This document shows, in pieces, positions 54,920 to 61,888 of a stretch of 64,000 bases of DNA (position 1 is its first letter; every line of letters begins with the position of its first letter). Origin of the DNA: Ferruginibacter sp. (lineage in GTDB: Bacteria; Bacteroidota; Bacteroidia; Chitinophagales; Chitinophagaceae). Position numbers and translations under genes: made by a program. The stretch covers positions 62,001 through 126,000 of the forward strand of contig JAURKC010000032.1 in the NCBI GenBank assembly GCA_030831945.1, read 5' to 3'. Under the pieces are notes generated by a model. The model searched no databases, was not told where the DNA came from, and worked only from the letters and a program-made list of their open reading frames with translations.

Positions 54920-54950
54920 TGCTGAAAGTGTATAAATAGGTTTTAGCAAT
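54920..54950 (+). repeat. Right direct repeat (DR-R) at island border
   Basis: TGCTGAAAGTGTATAAA (54920-54936) is identical to the TMEM220 3' end at 42362-42378, in the same orientation. The following TAGGTTTTAGCAAT continues the match imperfectly. Confidence 0.7.
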
Positions 54951-54981
54951 AAAAAAAGTCACAGAACTTAGTTCTGTGACT
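54951..54981 (-). terminator. Terminator of the 120-residue secreted protein gene
   Basis: AGTCACAGAAC (54957-54967) and GTTCTGTGACT (54971-54981) form a perfect 11-bp stem with a 3-nt loop. Read on the minus strand it is followed by seven T residues. Confidence 0.85.
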
Positions 54982-55025
54982 GATGGGTAAATAACGAAAT
55001 TTCAATTTTTATAAAAACGGAACGA

Positions 55026-55388
55026 CTATTTCTTCAGTCTTTTCAATAAATAACGTGTAATAAAAATACCATTCGATTCACTAGCATACACACCTGGTGT
55101 TACCGAAACCAATTCCCAATTTTCGTCTGAAAGTTTGGTGATTTTATCTGCAATCATTTTATCGTTGCCTCTAACATTTCCAAAATTAATCCCTACAATT
55201 GAAAAAAAGTTTTCCATCTTCACTTCATCCAATTCACCATTAGGTTTGGTAGTAATCATTCTCGATCTTCCTATACCTCCCGGAATAACCGATTCAATAG
55301 TGGTCATTTGGGTGTATTCATATTTTTGAGCGAACACACTTACTGTTGAGAAAATCAGTATAGCAATTGTTAATTTCATCGTTTTCAT
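55026..55388 (-). CDS. Small secreted hypothetical protein
   Basis: I do not recognise the family. The protein (120 residues) has a signal peptide (MKTMKLTIAILIFSTVSVFAQ). A mature region follows with a DUF4177-like pattern: KYEYTQMTTIES at the start and DENWELVSVTPGVY near the end, where DUF4177 proteins have NxxGWELVSV. The ATG at 55379 is an alternative start. Its terminator lies at 54951. It is just outside the sulfur island. Confidence 0.6.
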   Translation of the reverse strand: MKTMKLTIAILIFSTVSVFAQKYEYTQMTTIESVIPGGIGRSRMITTKPNGELDEVKMENFFSIVGINFGNVRGNDKMIADKITKLSDENWELVSVTPGVYASESNGIFITRYLLKRLKK

Positions 55389-55573
55389 AATTAATCAAAT
55401 TTTAACTGTGTTGAAATAGGTTTAAAATTATCATTCCTTAAAATGACGTTCCTTTCAAATTTACTTTAACACATCATATTTTCAAAATAAATAAACATGC
55501 AAGGTTTATTGAATGTAAATTTATTCGAATACGTTTTTGTAGCAGTACAATTCAAAAATCTACCTTATTTTCA

Positions 55574-55601
55574 CTCAGGCGCAGGACTCCATCCTGTGCC
55601 T
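55574..55601. repeat. Solo end of the MITE-like element
   Basis: CTCAGGCGCAGGACTCCATC followed by CTGTGCCT is an imperfect palindrome matching the ends of the two full copies. No second end is present nearby, so this is a fragment or a single palindromic unit. Confidence 0.65.
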
Positions 55602-55643
55602 AATGGTTAAATTTGGTAGTAAGATAAATCATTTATTTTTTTA

Positions 55644-56501
55644 CTACATCCTATCTAATAATTCTTTCTTTTTTGAGTTAAATTCATCTTCACTAATAAT
55701 TCCTTTATCTTTTAAAGCAGCTAATTTTTCTAACTGCAATGGTATGTCATTCGAATTATCTATAACTAAATTTTGATTACTGTTTGAATCTTTTTGAAAA
55801 AGGTTATTCAAAAGCTCATCAATATATAATAATGTAGAGTCAACCATTTTTCCATCTTTTATTGCTGAAGCTGCATTTCCAATTAAAGATACCCCACCTG
55901 TTACAACCATTCCAAAAACCCCCTGGCCGCTTAAAACTCCCTTATTCCCAGTAAATCCGCAATAAATATTAAGGTTATTGCCATTTTTTTCTAAAACAAC
56001 ATTTACCGCCGTTTCTTTAGTATTCCCCCAAGTCTTTATTAATGTCTTAGCAGTAAAACATTTAATTATTTTATTCCCCTCATTATCTGTTTCAGTAAAT
56101 ACCTGGGGTTTGACTTCTGCAATATATCCGAATTTTTGCCCCATGAAAAAAGATTCTATTTCATTTGATAAATCATTTAAATTAAGATTAGAAAATCCAC
56201 TATATTTTTTTATTTTCTTTTGAGTTAATATATTTATTGTCTCATGAATTATTGTTTTTGGGTCATGATTTTTTGATTCTAATGGAATTTCAGAATATTT
56301 AACATCAAAACCACCATTTTTTATTTCGTCAAGAAGGTTTCCTAAATCCAAGAACTTAACATTATAAGGTTTCAGAATCTTTAATGATGCCGCTTTCAAT
56401 TTTTCTTTTTCAAAAAAACCGCTCGATTTCTTTTTAGATTCAATTACACCTAATTGATATAAATCTTTTTCAGCAATGTTATATTTGTTTACTAAACTCA
56501 T
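55644..56501 (-). CDS. SHOCT-domain hypothetical protein
   Basis: The protein (285 residues) has no clear signal. Its last 30 residues, LEKLAALKDKGIISEDEFNSKKKELL, are a SHOCT domain, a short C-terminal module of unknown exact function thought to support oligomerisation. The middle contains a Gly/Val-rich segment (SGQGVFGMVVTGGVSLIGNAA, about 190-215) that could interact with membrane. The rest is unassigned. It stands alone between the solo repeat and the tRNA region. Confidence 0.6.
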   Translation of the reverse strand: MSLVNKYNIAEKDLYQLGVIESKKKSSGFFEKEKLKAASLKILKPYNVKFLDLGNLLDEIKNGGFDVKYSEIPLESKNHDPKTIIHETINILTQKKIKKYSGFSNLNLNDLSNEIESFFMGQKFGYIAEVKPQVFTETDNEGNKIIKCFTAKTLIKTWGNTKETAVNVVLEKNGNNLNIYCGFTGNKGVLSGQGVFGMVVTGGVSLIGNAASAIKDGKMVDSTLLYIDELLNNLFQKDSNSNQNLVIDNSNDIPLQLEKLAALKDKGIISEDEFNSKKKELLDRM

Positions 56502-56641
56502 TCTAATAAAGTATTTAAATTCCTTTTGTTAAGGCTTTTCGGATTTTGCCCCGTTTAATGTGGTTACTGGACTCCACTTCTTTAAAATATACAAGCAATT
56601 TAAATATATTTATTTTATTTCCTATACCCCAAATGGGGTAT

Positions 56642-56791
56642 TTATGAAATAAAGATACCCCATTGCTGATAAAATTGATCCTCAGCCCTTCGGGCTTCAA
56701 CGGTTGCTTCCTTGTTGATAGAAAGAATACTAAGTTTTCCAATGAAATTTATTAAATAAGATTCAAGCGTAGAATTTAAATCGTCCCCCAT
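56642..56791 (-). CDS. Possible 49-residue ORF beside tRNA-Leu
   Basis: The frame begins ATG at 56791, 18 bp after the tRNA terminator stem, and encodes a polar, partly helical peptide (MGDDLNSTLESYLINFIG, then SINKEATVEARRAEDQFYQ). It may be the residue of an element that integrated near the tRNA, or a real small gene. Very low confidence. Confidence 0.25.
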   Translation of the reverse strand: MGDDLNSTLESYLINFIGKLSILSINKEATVEARRAEDQFYQQWGIFIS

Positions 56792-56808
56792 AGTATCCCC
56801 AAAAATAA

Positions 56809-56843
56809 AAATGCCTCGCAAACTTATAATTTACAAGGCATTT
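56809..56843 (-). terminator. Terminator after tRNA-Leu(UAA)
   Basis: AAATGCCT (56809-56816) pairs with AGGCATTT (56836-56843). Read on the minus strand it is followed by a T-rich tract. Confidence 0.65.
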
Positions 56844-56856
56844 CATTTTATTAAAG

Positions 56857-56942
56857 TACTCGGGATGGGAGTTGAACCCACACTCGCCTTACAGCGAACA
56901 GGATTTTAAGTCCTGCGTGTCTACCAGTTCCACCACCCGAGT
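56857..56942 (-). tRNA. tRNA-Leu(UAA)
   Basis: Cloverleaf seen by eye on the minus strand: acceptor ACTCGGG with CCCGAGT and discriminator A, D arm with TGGTAGAC, anticodon stem CAGGA/TCCTG with loop CTTAAAA (anticodon TAA), a long class II variable arm and T loop GTTCAAC. No CCA is encoded. It is the second tRNA of a minus-strand pair. Confidence 0.95.
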
Positions 56943-56972
56943 GTGAACGAAATCGGCAGTAGGCCGACGGTA

Positions 56973-56998
56973 GAAAAAAAATCCCGACGAATCGGGAT
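56973..56998 (-). terminator. Terminator after tRNA-Gly(GCC)
   Basis: ATCCCGA and TCGGGAT form a perfect stem with loop CGAA; on the minus strand a run of T follows. It separates the two tRNA genes. Confidence 0.8.
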
Positions 56999-57005
56999 CA
57001 ATTAG

Positions 57006-57078
<73 letters not shown>

Positions 57079-57108
57079 TTTTTTAAATAAGAACTTTTTT
57101 GCGGATTG

Positions 57109-57138
57109 CAAAAATAGGGATTGTATCGACAATACAAA
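57109..57138 (-). promoter_or_regulatory. Promoter of tRNA-Gly(GCC)
   Basis: On the minus strand, -33 TTTG (57135-57138) is separated by 18 bp from -7 TATTTTTG (57109-57116), the canonical Bacteroidota arrangement, 30 bp before the tRNA. Confidence 0.75.
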
Positions 57139-57142
57139 ACTT

Positions 57143-57346
57143 TTATTTGTACTGCGGATTGTATAAAGTGTTTTCAGGAACATTTACTTCCGGCTTCCCT
57201 TTATAACGATGGCTATACATACCCATACAACTTCCCAAAATAAATGCTACCACCACAAAAATCTGGCAAAACCAAATAAAGCGAGAGGAGGACACCCAAT
57301 TATGAGCAAAATCTTTGTGTTTATTGTCTATTACTTCGTATTCCAT
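57143..57346 (-). CDS. Small single-TM membrane protein
   Basis: The 67-residue protein is not a family I can name. It has a polar N-terminus (MEYEVIDNKHKDFAHNWV), one TM helix (about 23-44, FIWFCQIFVVVAFILGSCMG) and a basic/Pro tail. A -7 box TATTTTTG lies 19 bp upstream (57366-57373), supporting it as a real gene between the tRNAs and the glycosyltransferase. Confidence 0.55.
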   Translation of the reverse strand: MEYEVIDNKHKDFAHNWVSSSRFIWFCQIFVVVAFILGSCMGMYSHRYKGKPEVNVPENTLYNPQYK

Positions 57347-57365
57347 AATATGCTATTTGCGAGTG

Positions 57366-57373
57366 CAAAAATA
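57366..57373 (-). promoter_or_regulatory. Candidate -7 box for the 67-residue protein
   Basis: Minus-strand TATTTTTG matches TAnnTTTG, 19 bp before the ATG at 57346. Confidence 0.5.
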
Positions 57374-57394
57374 AGTAAAGTGGCTCAAAAAAAA

Positions 57395-58468
57395 TTATTT
57401 GATGGCAACAATTTCCGAAAAGACATTTTTCTTTTTTATAAAATGTTGCCAAACAATCGATCCTACATATTTACCATGAATTTTCCCCTTTCTTGTAATG
57501 GGAAAAACTGATTTTTTCCGACCCACCAAGATCCACTTAAAGAAATCTATATGTGCATGAAATATAGAAATAAATAATATACGGTCGCCACTAAATACCG
57601 ACTTCCAAGCGGCTATTGCGTCCAGCGCAAACCGAATAGGAAGGATAATAACTGCGTCTATAAAAGATAAATTCTTAGCTAACATTACCAGATTGTTCCT
57701 AAAGTTTAAGTAATTCTTAAGCCGATTACCCTTAGACAATGTACCGCCACCCAAATGATAGACCACCGCTTTGGGCTCAATATATACTTTATATCCAGCG
57801 AGTTGAATACGCCAGCAAAAATCTATCTCCTCTTGATGGGCAAAGAAATACTCATCCAACCCACCGACCTCATTAAAAGCAGCCGCTCTTACAAACATGC
57901 TAGCACCACTAGCCCAAAAACAAGGTTGAGCAGTATTATATTGACCCTGATCAGTTTCCAACTGCTCAAATACTCTACCTCTAGCAAATGGATAACCCAA
58001 TGAATCTATCCAACCTCCACAAGCCCCTGCATATTCAAATTGTTGCCTTTTGGTAAAATCCAGCAATTTGGGCTGACAAACTGCGATATTTTTATCGGCT
58101 TCCATTAATTCTATGATAGGCTCTATCCAACCAGGACTTACTTCCACATCGTTATTTAATAAAACAAAATAATCACTCTTTACCTGGGCTAGAGCAGTAT
58201 TATAACCTTTAGCAAAACCTTCGTTAATTGGACTAATCAATAATTCAACCTGTGGGAAATTTTGCTGCAAAAAAATAATAGAATCATCGGTAGACCCATT
58301 ATCGGCAACGATTACACGCTTATTGGCATAGGTTGAAGCTAATACTGAAGGCAGAAAAGTACGCAGATGTTCCTTACCGTTCCAGTTCAATATTACAATG
58401 GACACCAACGGAAGTCCACTATTGGTGGAATCATTCGTACTTACGGCATTTTTACCTTGTAATTCCAT
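57395..58468 (-). CDS. Family 2 glycosyltransferase
   Basis: The protein (357 residues) is a GT2, GT-A fold enzyme. Motifs: VSIVILNWNGKEHL at the start of the domain, DNGSTDDS near 55-65, the DXD-type LLNNDVEVSPGWI, and HQEEIDFCWRIQLAGYKVY with the catalytic acidic residues. The C-terminus has a hydrophobic stretch that may anchor it. It resembles rhamnosyl or other sugar transferases of cell-surface polysaccharides; the donor cannot be told. It is transcribed divergently from the kinase gene. Confidence 0.88.
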   Translation of the reverse strand: MELQGKNAVSTNDSTNSGLPLVSIVILNWNGKEHLRTFLPSVLASTYANKRVIVADNGSTDDSIIFLQQNFPQVELLISPINEGFAKGYNTALAQVKSDYFVLLNNDVEVSPGWIEPIIELMEADKNIAVCQPKLLDFTKRQQFEYAGACGGWIDSLGYPFARGRVFEQLETDQGQYNTAQPCFWASGASMFVRAAAFNEVGGLDEYFFAHQEEIDFCWRIQLAGYKVYIEPKAVVYHLGGGTLSKGNRLKNYLNFRNNLVMLAKNLSFIDAVIILPIRFALDAIAAWKSVFSGDRILFISIFHAHIDFFKWILVGRKKSVFPITRKGKIHGKYVGSIVWQHFIKKKNVFSEIVAIK

Positions 58469-58529
58469 AGTATCGCTGAATTAAATAAAGGAATGATCCT
58501 ATTTTTTACAAACATACTCCATTTCTTTT

Positions 58530-58559
58530 TTTGATTTCTTAATTCTTACTTTACATTTG
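58530..58559 (+). promoter_or_regulatory. Complete promoter abutting the kinase start
   Basis: -33 TTTG (58530-58533), 18-bp spacer, -7 TACATTTG (58552-58559). The ATG at 58565 follows five bases after the box, so the transcript is expected to be leaderless. Confidence 0.75.
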
Positions 58560-58564
58560 ATAAA

Positions 58565-59719
58565 ATGTTGAATCAATTCTTTAATTGGAGAACGTCGCTG
58601 GCAATCATTGCCATTGCAATAGTAACAGGCACTGTTTTCTATTCCAACTATCTATCCGAAAAACTGGCTGCTGATGAAAGAGAAAAAGTAGCCGTATGGG
58701 TTCAATCGCTCAAAACAAGGGCGGCAGTAACTGACCAAGCAGCCCTTGATCTTACCAATGCCATCACTTCACACAATTCTACTATTCCAATAATAGAAAC
58801 AGATGAGCACGATAATCCATCCGGTCAGCTTTTAAATATTGATACTGCCCTACTAAAGATTGATAGCAATTTTCTTCGGAAAAAAGTACAAGAATTTAAA
58901 AGCCAAAACGATGCAATCATTGTAGAAGTGAATAAAGATCCACTGATTATCAACAAATATTATTTTGGCGATTCAAAACTACTTAGAGAAGTAAAATATT
59001 ACCCAATCGTTCAGTTGCTGATTGTAGCACTTTTTATCCTCATCACACTAATCACCATCACTACCCGTCATAAATCAACCCAAAACCAAGTATGGGCTGG
59101 TATGGCAAAGGAGACCGCTCATCAATTAGGAACACCTCTCTCCTCTTTGCAAGGATGGGTAGAATTATTGAAAGAGATGCCCGGAAGCGAAAAAGTAGCA
59201 AAAGAAATGATCAAAGATGTTGACCGACTAAAACTAGTGAGCGATCGCTTTAGTAAAATAGGCAGTCATCCGCAACTTGAAAGTGTCAATTTGATTGAAC
59301 AAATAGACAATATGGTAGCCTATATCAAAAGAAGGGCTCCTGAAAAAATTAGTTTTAGTGTTGACAGCGCAGGTATAGGAAAATTGAATGTAATGGCCAA
59401 TGGTCCATTATTTGATTGGGTTATTGAAAATTTATTAAAGAATGCGCTAGATGCTACAGAGGCTAGCGGAAATATCCTAATTAAAATTAAAGAAGAATCC
59501 AACTCGGTAATTATTGAAGTAACCGATTCAGGAAAAGGAATCAGTAAACAAAATTTAGGCAATATTTTCAAGCCTGGTTTTACAACTAAAAAACGCGGCT
59601 GGGGCCTAGGGCTCAGTTTATCTAAAAGAATTATAGAACAATACCACCAAGGTCAATTGTTTGTAAAAAATTCTGAACTTGGAAAAGGGACTACCTTCAA
59701 AATTATTTTAAAAAAGTAA
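58565..59719 (+). CDS. Orphan sensor histidine kinase
   Basis: This inner-membrane kinase has 384 residues. TM1 about 10-28, a periplasmic sensor region (30-145) rich in charged residues, TM2 about 146-166, then HisKA with the phosphorylated His186 in AHQLGTPLSSLQGW, and an HATPase with the N box (NLLKNALDAT), G1 (DSGKGIS) and G2 (GWGLGLSLSKRI). No response regulator is encoded next to it. The promoter at 58530 has both elements. The signal it senses is unknown. Confidence 0.92.
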   Translation: MLNQFFNWRTSLAIIAIAIVTGTVFYSNYLSEKLAADEREKVAVWVQSLKTRAAVTDQAALDLTNAITSHNSTIPIIETDEHDNPSGQLLNIDTALLKIDSNFLRKKVQEFKSQNDAIIVEVNKDPLIINKYYFGDSKLLREVKYYPIVQLLIVALFILITLITITTRHKSTQNQVWAGMAKETAHQLGTPLSSLQGWVELLKEMPGSEKVAKEMIKDVDRLKLVSDRFSKIGSHPQLESVNLIEQIDNMVAYIKRRAPEKISFSVDSAGIGKLNVMANGPLFDWVIENLLKNALDATEASGNILIKIKEESNSVIIEVTDSGKGISKQNLGNIFKPGFTTKKRGWGLGLSLSKRIIEQYHQGQLFVKNSELGKGTTFKIILKK

Positions 59720-59812
59720 CAGTCTTTTTTATATCATCACCCAGCGTATTTTACTTCGCAAATCTTGAAAGACTAAAAGCCAATGCTTGATTTTTATAAG
59801 CCTAAAGTTTTT

Positions 59813-59820
59813 TACATTTG
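59813..59820 (+). promoter_or_regulatory. -7 box for tRNA-Leu(GAG)
   Basis: TACATTTG, with a TTGA at 59787-59790 as a possible -33 element, 46 bp before the tRNA. Confidence 0.55.
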
Positions 59821-59866
59821 CATTCCTCATCAGTAATAGGCTTCGGCGCTATTTACTGATTATGAT

Positions 59867-59950
59867 GCGGCGATGGCGAAATTGGTAGACGCACTACCTT
59901 GAGGTGGTAGCTCCCGAAAGGGCGTGGGAGTTCGAATCTCCTTTGCCGCA
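59867..59950 (+). tRNA. tRNA-Leu(GAG)
   Basis: Acceptor GCGGCGA with TTGCCGC (one G-T) and discriminator A, D arm TTGGTAGAC, anticodon stem CTACC/GGTAG with loop TTGAGGT (anticodon GAG), class II variable arm CTCCCGAAAGGGCG, T loop GTTCGAAT. CCA is not encoded in full. Confidence 0.95.
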
Positions 59951-59956
59951 CAAATA

Positions 59957-59993
59957 TTTAAAAAGGCAATTCTTATCGAATTGCCTTTTTAAA
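59957..59993 (+). terminator. Terminator after tRNA-Leu(GAG)
   Basis: Arms TTTAAAAAGGCAATTC and GAATTGCCTTTTTAAA, a perfect 16-bp stem with a 5-nt loop containing its own T run. Confidence 0.9.
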
Positions 59994-60083
59994 TAAACGA
60001 TTTTTTATTTTTCCATTGCTTTTTCATTGCTATATTGCTGAATCTATTTCACCTAAACAGTTGCTTTACATATTAACTAATAC

Positions 60084-61073
60084 ATGAATAATTTTATCAT
60101 TAGTTGTGATTGGGGTACCTCCGAATTTAGACTTCGATTAATTAATTTAAAAGAAGAAGCGGTGATAAACGAAATTATTTCACCAAACGGTGTACAAAGC
60201 ATTCATAATCGGTGGACTGCTGACTCAGAAAAGATTTCTAAAAAAGAATGCTATCTGCAATTTTTATTAGTCCAAATCGAAATTTTGTTAGCCGACCAAT
60301 TGAAAGAGAATAAAAATATACCGATTCTCATTTCAGGTATGGCTTCCTCCAGCATCGGAATAGAAGAGTTGCCTTATGCAAAAATTCCTTTTGCGCTGAA
60401 TGGAAAAAATGCCTTTTCGAAATTCATGAAAAGTAATGCTGAATTTCCATATGATCTATTATTGATTTCTGGAGTACGCACTACCAATGATGTAATGAGA
60501 GGTGAAGAAACTCAACTGATTGGTATTGCTGAATTAAAGGAATTGATGCAACTCAACGAAGAGGCTATTTGCATCTTTCCAGGAACCCATTCAAAACACA
60601 TCAAAATAAGTAAGGGGAATATAGTAGATTTTAAAACTTACCTAACTGGCGAAATGTTTGAATTGCTTTCCACTAAGAGCGTTCTAAAAGGAGCTGTTTC
60701 TAAAGAAGACAATCAAAAAGTGATGGACAAATTAAATTTGCAATCCTTTTATAATGGACTCAATGCATCTCAAAATAATGCTAACCTGCTCAATAAATTA
60801 TTTTCTGTAAGAACCAATGCTTTGTTCAGCCTACTCTCATCACAAGAAAACTATTTTTATTTAAGCGGATTGTTAATTGGTTCAGAAATTAAATCACTGT
60901 ATCAGGAAATGCCCTGTACCATTGTTTTATGTAGTGGAAACAGTCTGTTTCAATTGTATCAACTGGCTATTGAAAAGCTTAGTTTTGATGCAAAAACTAT
61001 TTATATTGAGCCAGCAATGATGGACAAGGCTGCTTTTTGGGGGCAGATCAAAATATTTCAATCTTTTCAATAG
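60084..61073 (+). CDS. dgoK: 2-dehydro-3-deoxygalactonokinase (DgoK)
   Basis: DgoK phosphorylates 2-keto-3-deoxy-galactonate (KDGal) to KDPGal in the De Ley-Doudoroff galactonate path. The protein (329 residues) starts with the ASKHA-type SCDWGTSEFRLRL, has SGMASSSIG near 88, GVRTTNDVMRGEETQLIG and FPGTHSKHIKI in the middle, all DgoK-type. The aldolase gene follows 15 bp downstream. The substrate could be KDG instead; context cannot decide. The aldolase completes the path. Confidence 0.9.
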   Translation: MNNFIISCDWGTSEFRLRLINLKEEAVINEIISPNGVQSIHNRWTADSEKISKKECYLQFLLVQIEILLADQLKENKNIPILISGMASSSIGIEELPYAKIPFALNGKNAFSKFMKSNAEFPYDLLLISGVRTTNDVMRGEETQLIGIAELKELMQLNEEAICIFPGTHSKHIKISKGNIVDFKTYLTGEMFELLSTKSVLKGAVSKEDNQKVMDKLNLQSFYNGLNASQNNANLLNKLFSVRTNALFSLLSSQENYFYLSGLLIGSEIKSLYQEMPCTIVLCSGNSLFQLYQLAIEKLSFDAKTIYIEPAMMDKAAFWGQIKIFQSFQ

Positions 61074-61088
61074 CTTAAATAATATTTC

Positions 61089-61751
61089 GTGAACAAGCAT
61101 ATTTTTTCTCTACAAAAATTTTTAACCCTTCCTGTCATTGGGATTATTAGAGGCTTAACCTTAGAAGAGACGCTTGGGATTCTTCCATATTATGTTAAAG
61201 CAGGATTTACTACTGTTGAAATTACCATGAATACGCCTAATGCTGAGCAAATGATTCGTGAAATAATGAATCAATATGAAGGTGTACTCAATATAGGAGC
61301 TGGAACAGTTTGCACCGATAAGGAATTAGATCTAGCGATAGAAGCAGGAGCACAATTTATTGTGATGCCTATAATAAATGAATCGGTAATAAAGTCTTGT
61401 GTAAAAGAAAAAATACCTGTATTTCCTGGCGCCTACACTGCTACCGAAATATTCCAAGCATGGTCTTTAGGAGCAGAGATGGTAAAAGTATTTCCTGCTA
61501 GTTCCCTTGGACCCGAATACATAAAAGATTTAAGGGGGCCACTCAATCAAATAAAATTAGTTCCGGTTGGAGGCGTTAATATTGATAATTGTTTAGACTA
61601 TATGAAAGCGGGCGCTTCAGGACTAGGGATGGGTAGCCAATTATTTGACACCAAAAAGATTCGTGAAAAAAATTGGAAGGAATTGTCAAATACCTTAGAA
61701 CTATTTGCTAATAAGATGAAGGGATTTACAGAGCAGGTTAGCCTTCAGTAA
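61089..61751 (+). CDS. KDPG/KDPGal aldolase (Eda/DgoA-type)
   Basis: The protein (220 residues) cleaves 2-keto-3-deoxy-6-phospho-sugar acids to pyruvate and glyceraldehyde-3-phosphate. Motifs: GIIRGLTLEETL near the N-terminus, TVEITMNTP (catalytic Glu), GAGTVCTDKEL, PGAYTATEIFQAW, MVKVFPAS (Schiff-base Lys) and PVGGVN. Start codon is GTG. It follows dgoK by 15 bp and both precede the planctomycete-type gene. Its preference for KDPG or KDPGal cannot be read; dgoK suggests the latter. Confidence 0.92.
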   Translation: MNKHIFSLQKFLTLPVIGIIRGLTLEETLGILPYYVKAGFTTVEITMNTPNAEQMIREIMNQYEGVLNIGAGTVCTDKELDLAIEAGAQFIVMPIINESVIKSCVKEKIPVFPGAYTATEIFQAWSLGAEMVKVFPASSLGPEYIKDLRGPLNQIKLVPVGGVNIDNCLDYMKAGASGLGMGSQLFDTKKIREKNWKELSNTLELFANKMKGFTEQVSLQ

Positions 61752-61888
61752 ATTCTTGTTTATTTACAACTTCATTCAACCTTACCTTAATAATGGAAAT
61801 TACTTATTTAGTTAAAATTGAATGCTACTAAATAAAATCTTCCGTAACTTGAAAAAAATTGCTATAGACCATGTCAGCTCGACTTGCT

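Larger units (their letters stand above)
42362..54950. mobile_element. Putative 12.5-kb sulfur-oxidation genomic island
   Basis: The block is defined by direct repeats at both ends (42362-42393, 54920-54950). Just inside them sit two copies of a MITE-like element (42429-42560, 54790-54917). It carries 13 genes, all concerned with sulfur compounds, transport or Crp/Fnr regulation, unlike the carbohydrate genes to its left. No integrase, transposase or plasmid gene was found inside, so it would be a relic or mobilised in trans. The borders are seen in sequence; acquisition by transfer is inference. Confidence 0.6.
56502..56856. other. Intergenic region downstream of tRNA-Leu(UAA)
   Basis: About 355 bp with no certain gene. 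On the minus strand it holds a tRNA terminator (56809-56843), then a 49-codon frame (56642-56791, MGDDLNSTLESYLINFIG) that could be a small gene or the tail of a decayed one. A longer overlapping frame (56515-56742) shows no family features. I could not tie either to a known family. Confidence 0.35.

Noticed and set aside
56515..56742. A 75-residue ORF on the minus strand
   Set aside because: No family features, and it overlaps another frame and the intergenic region; probably spurious.
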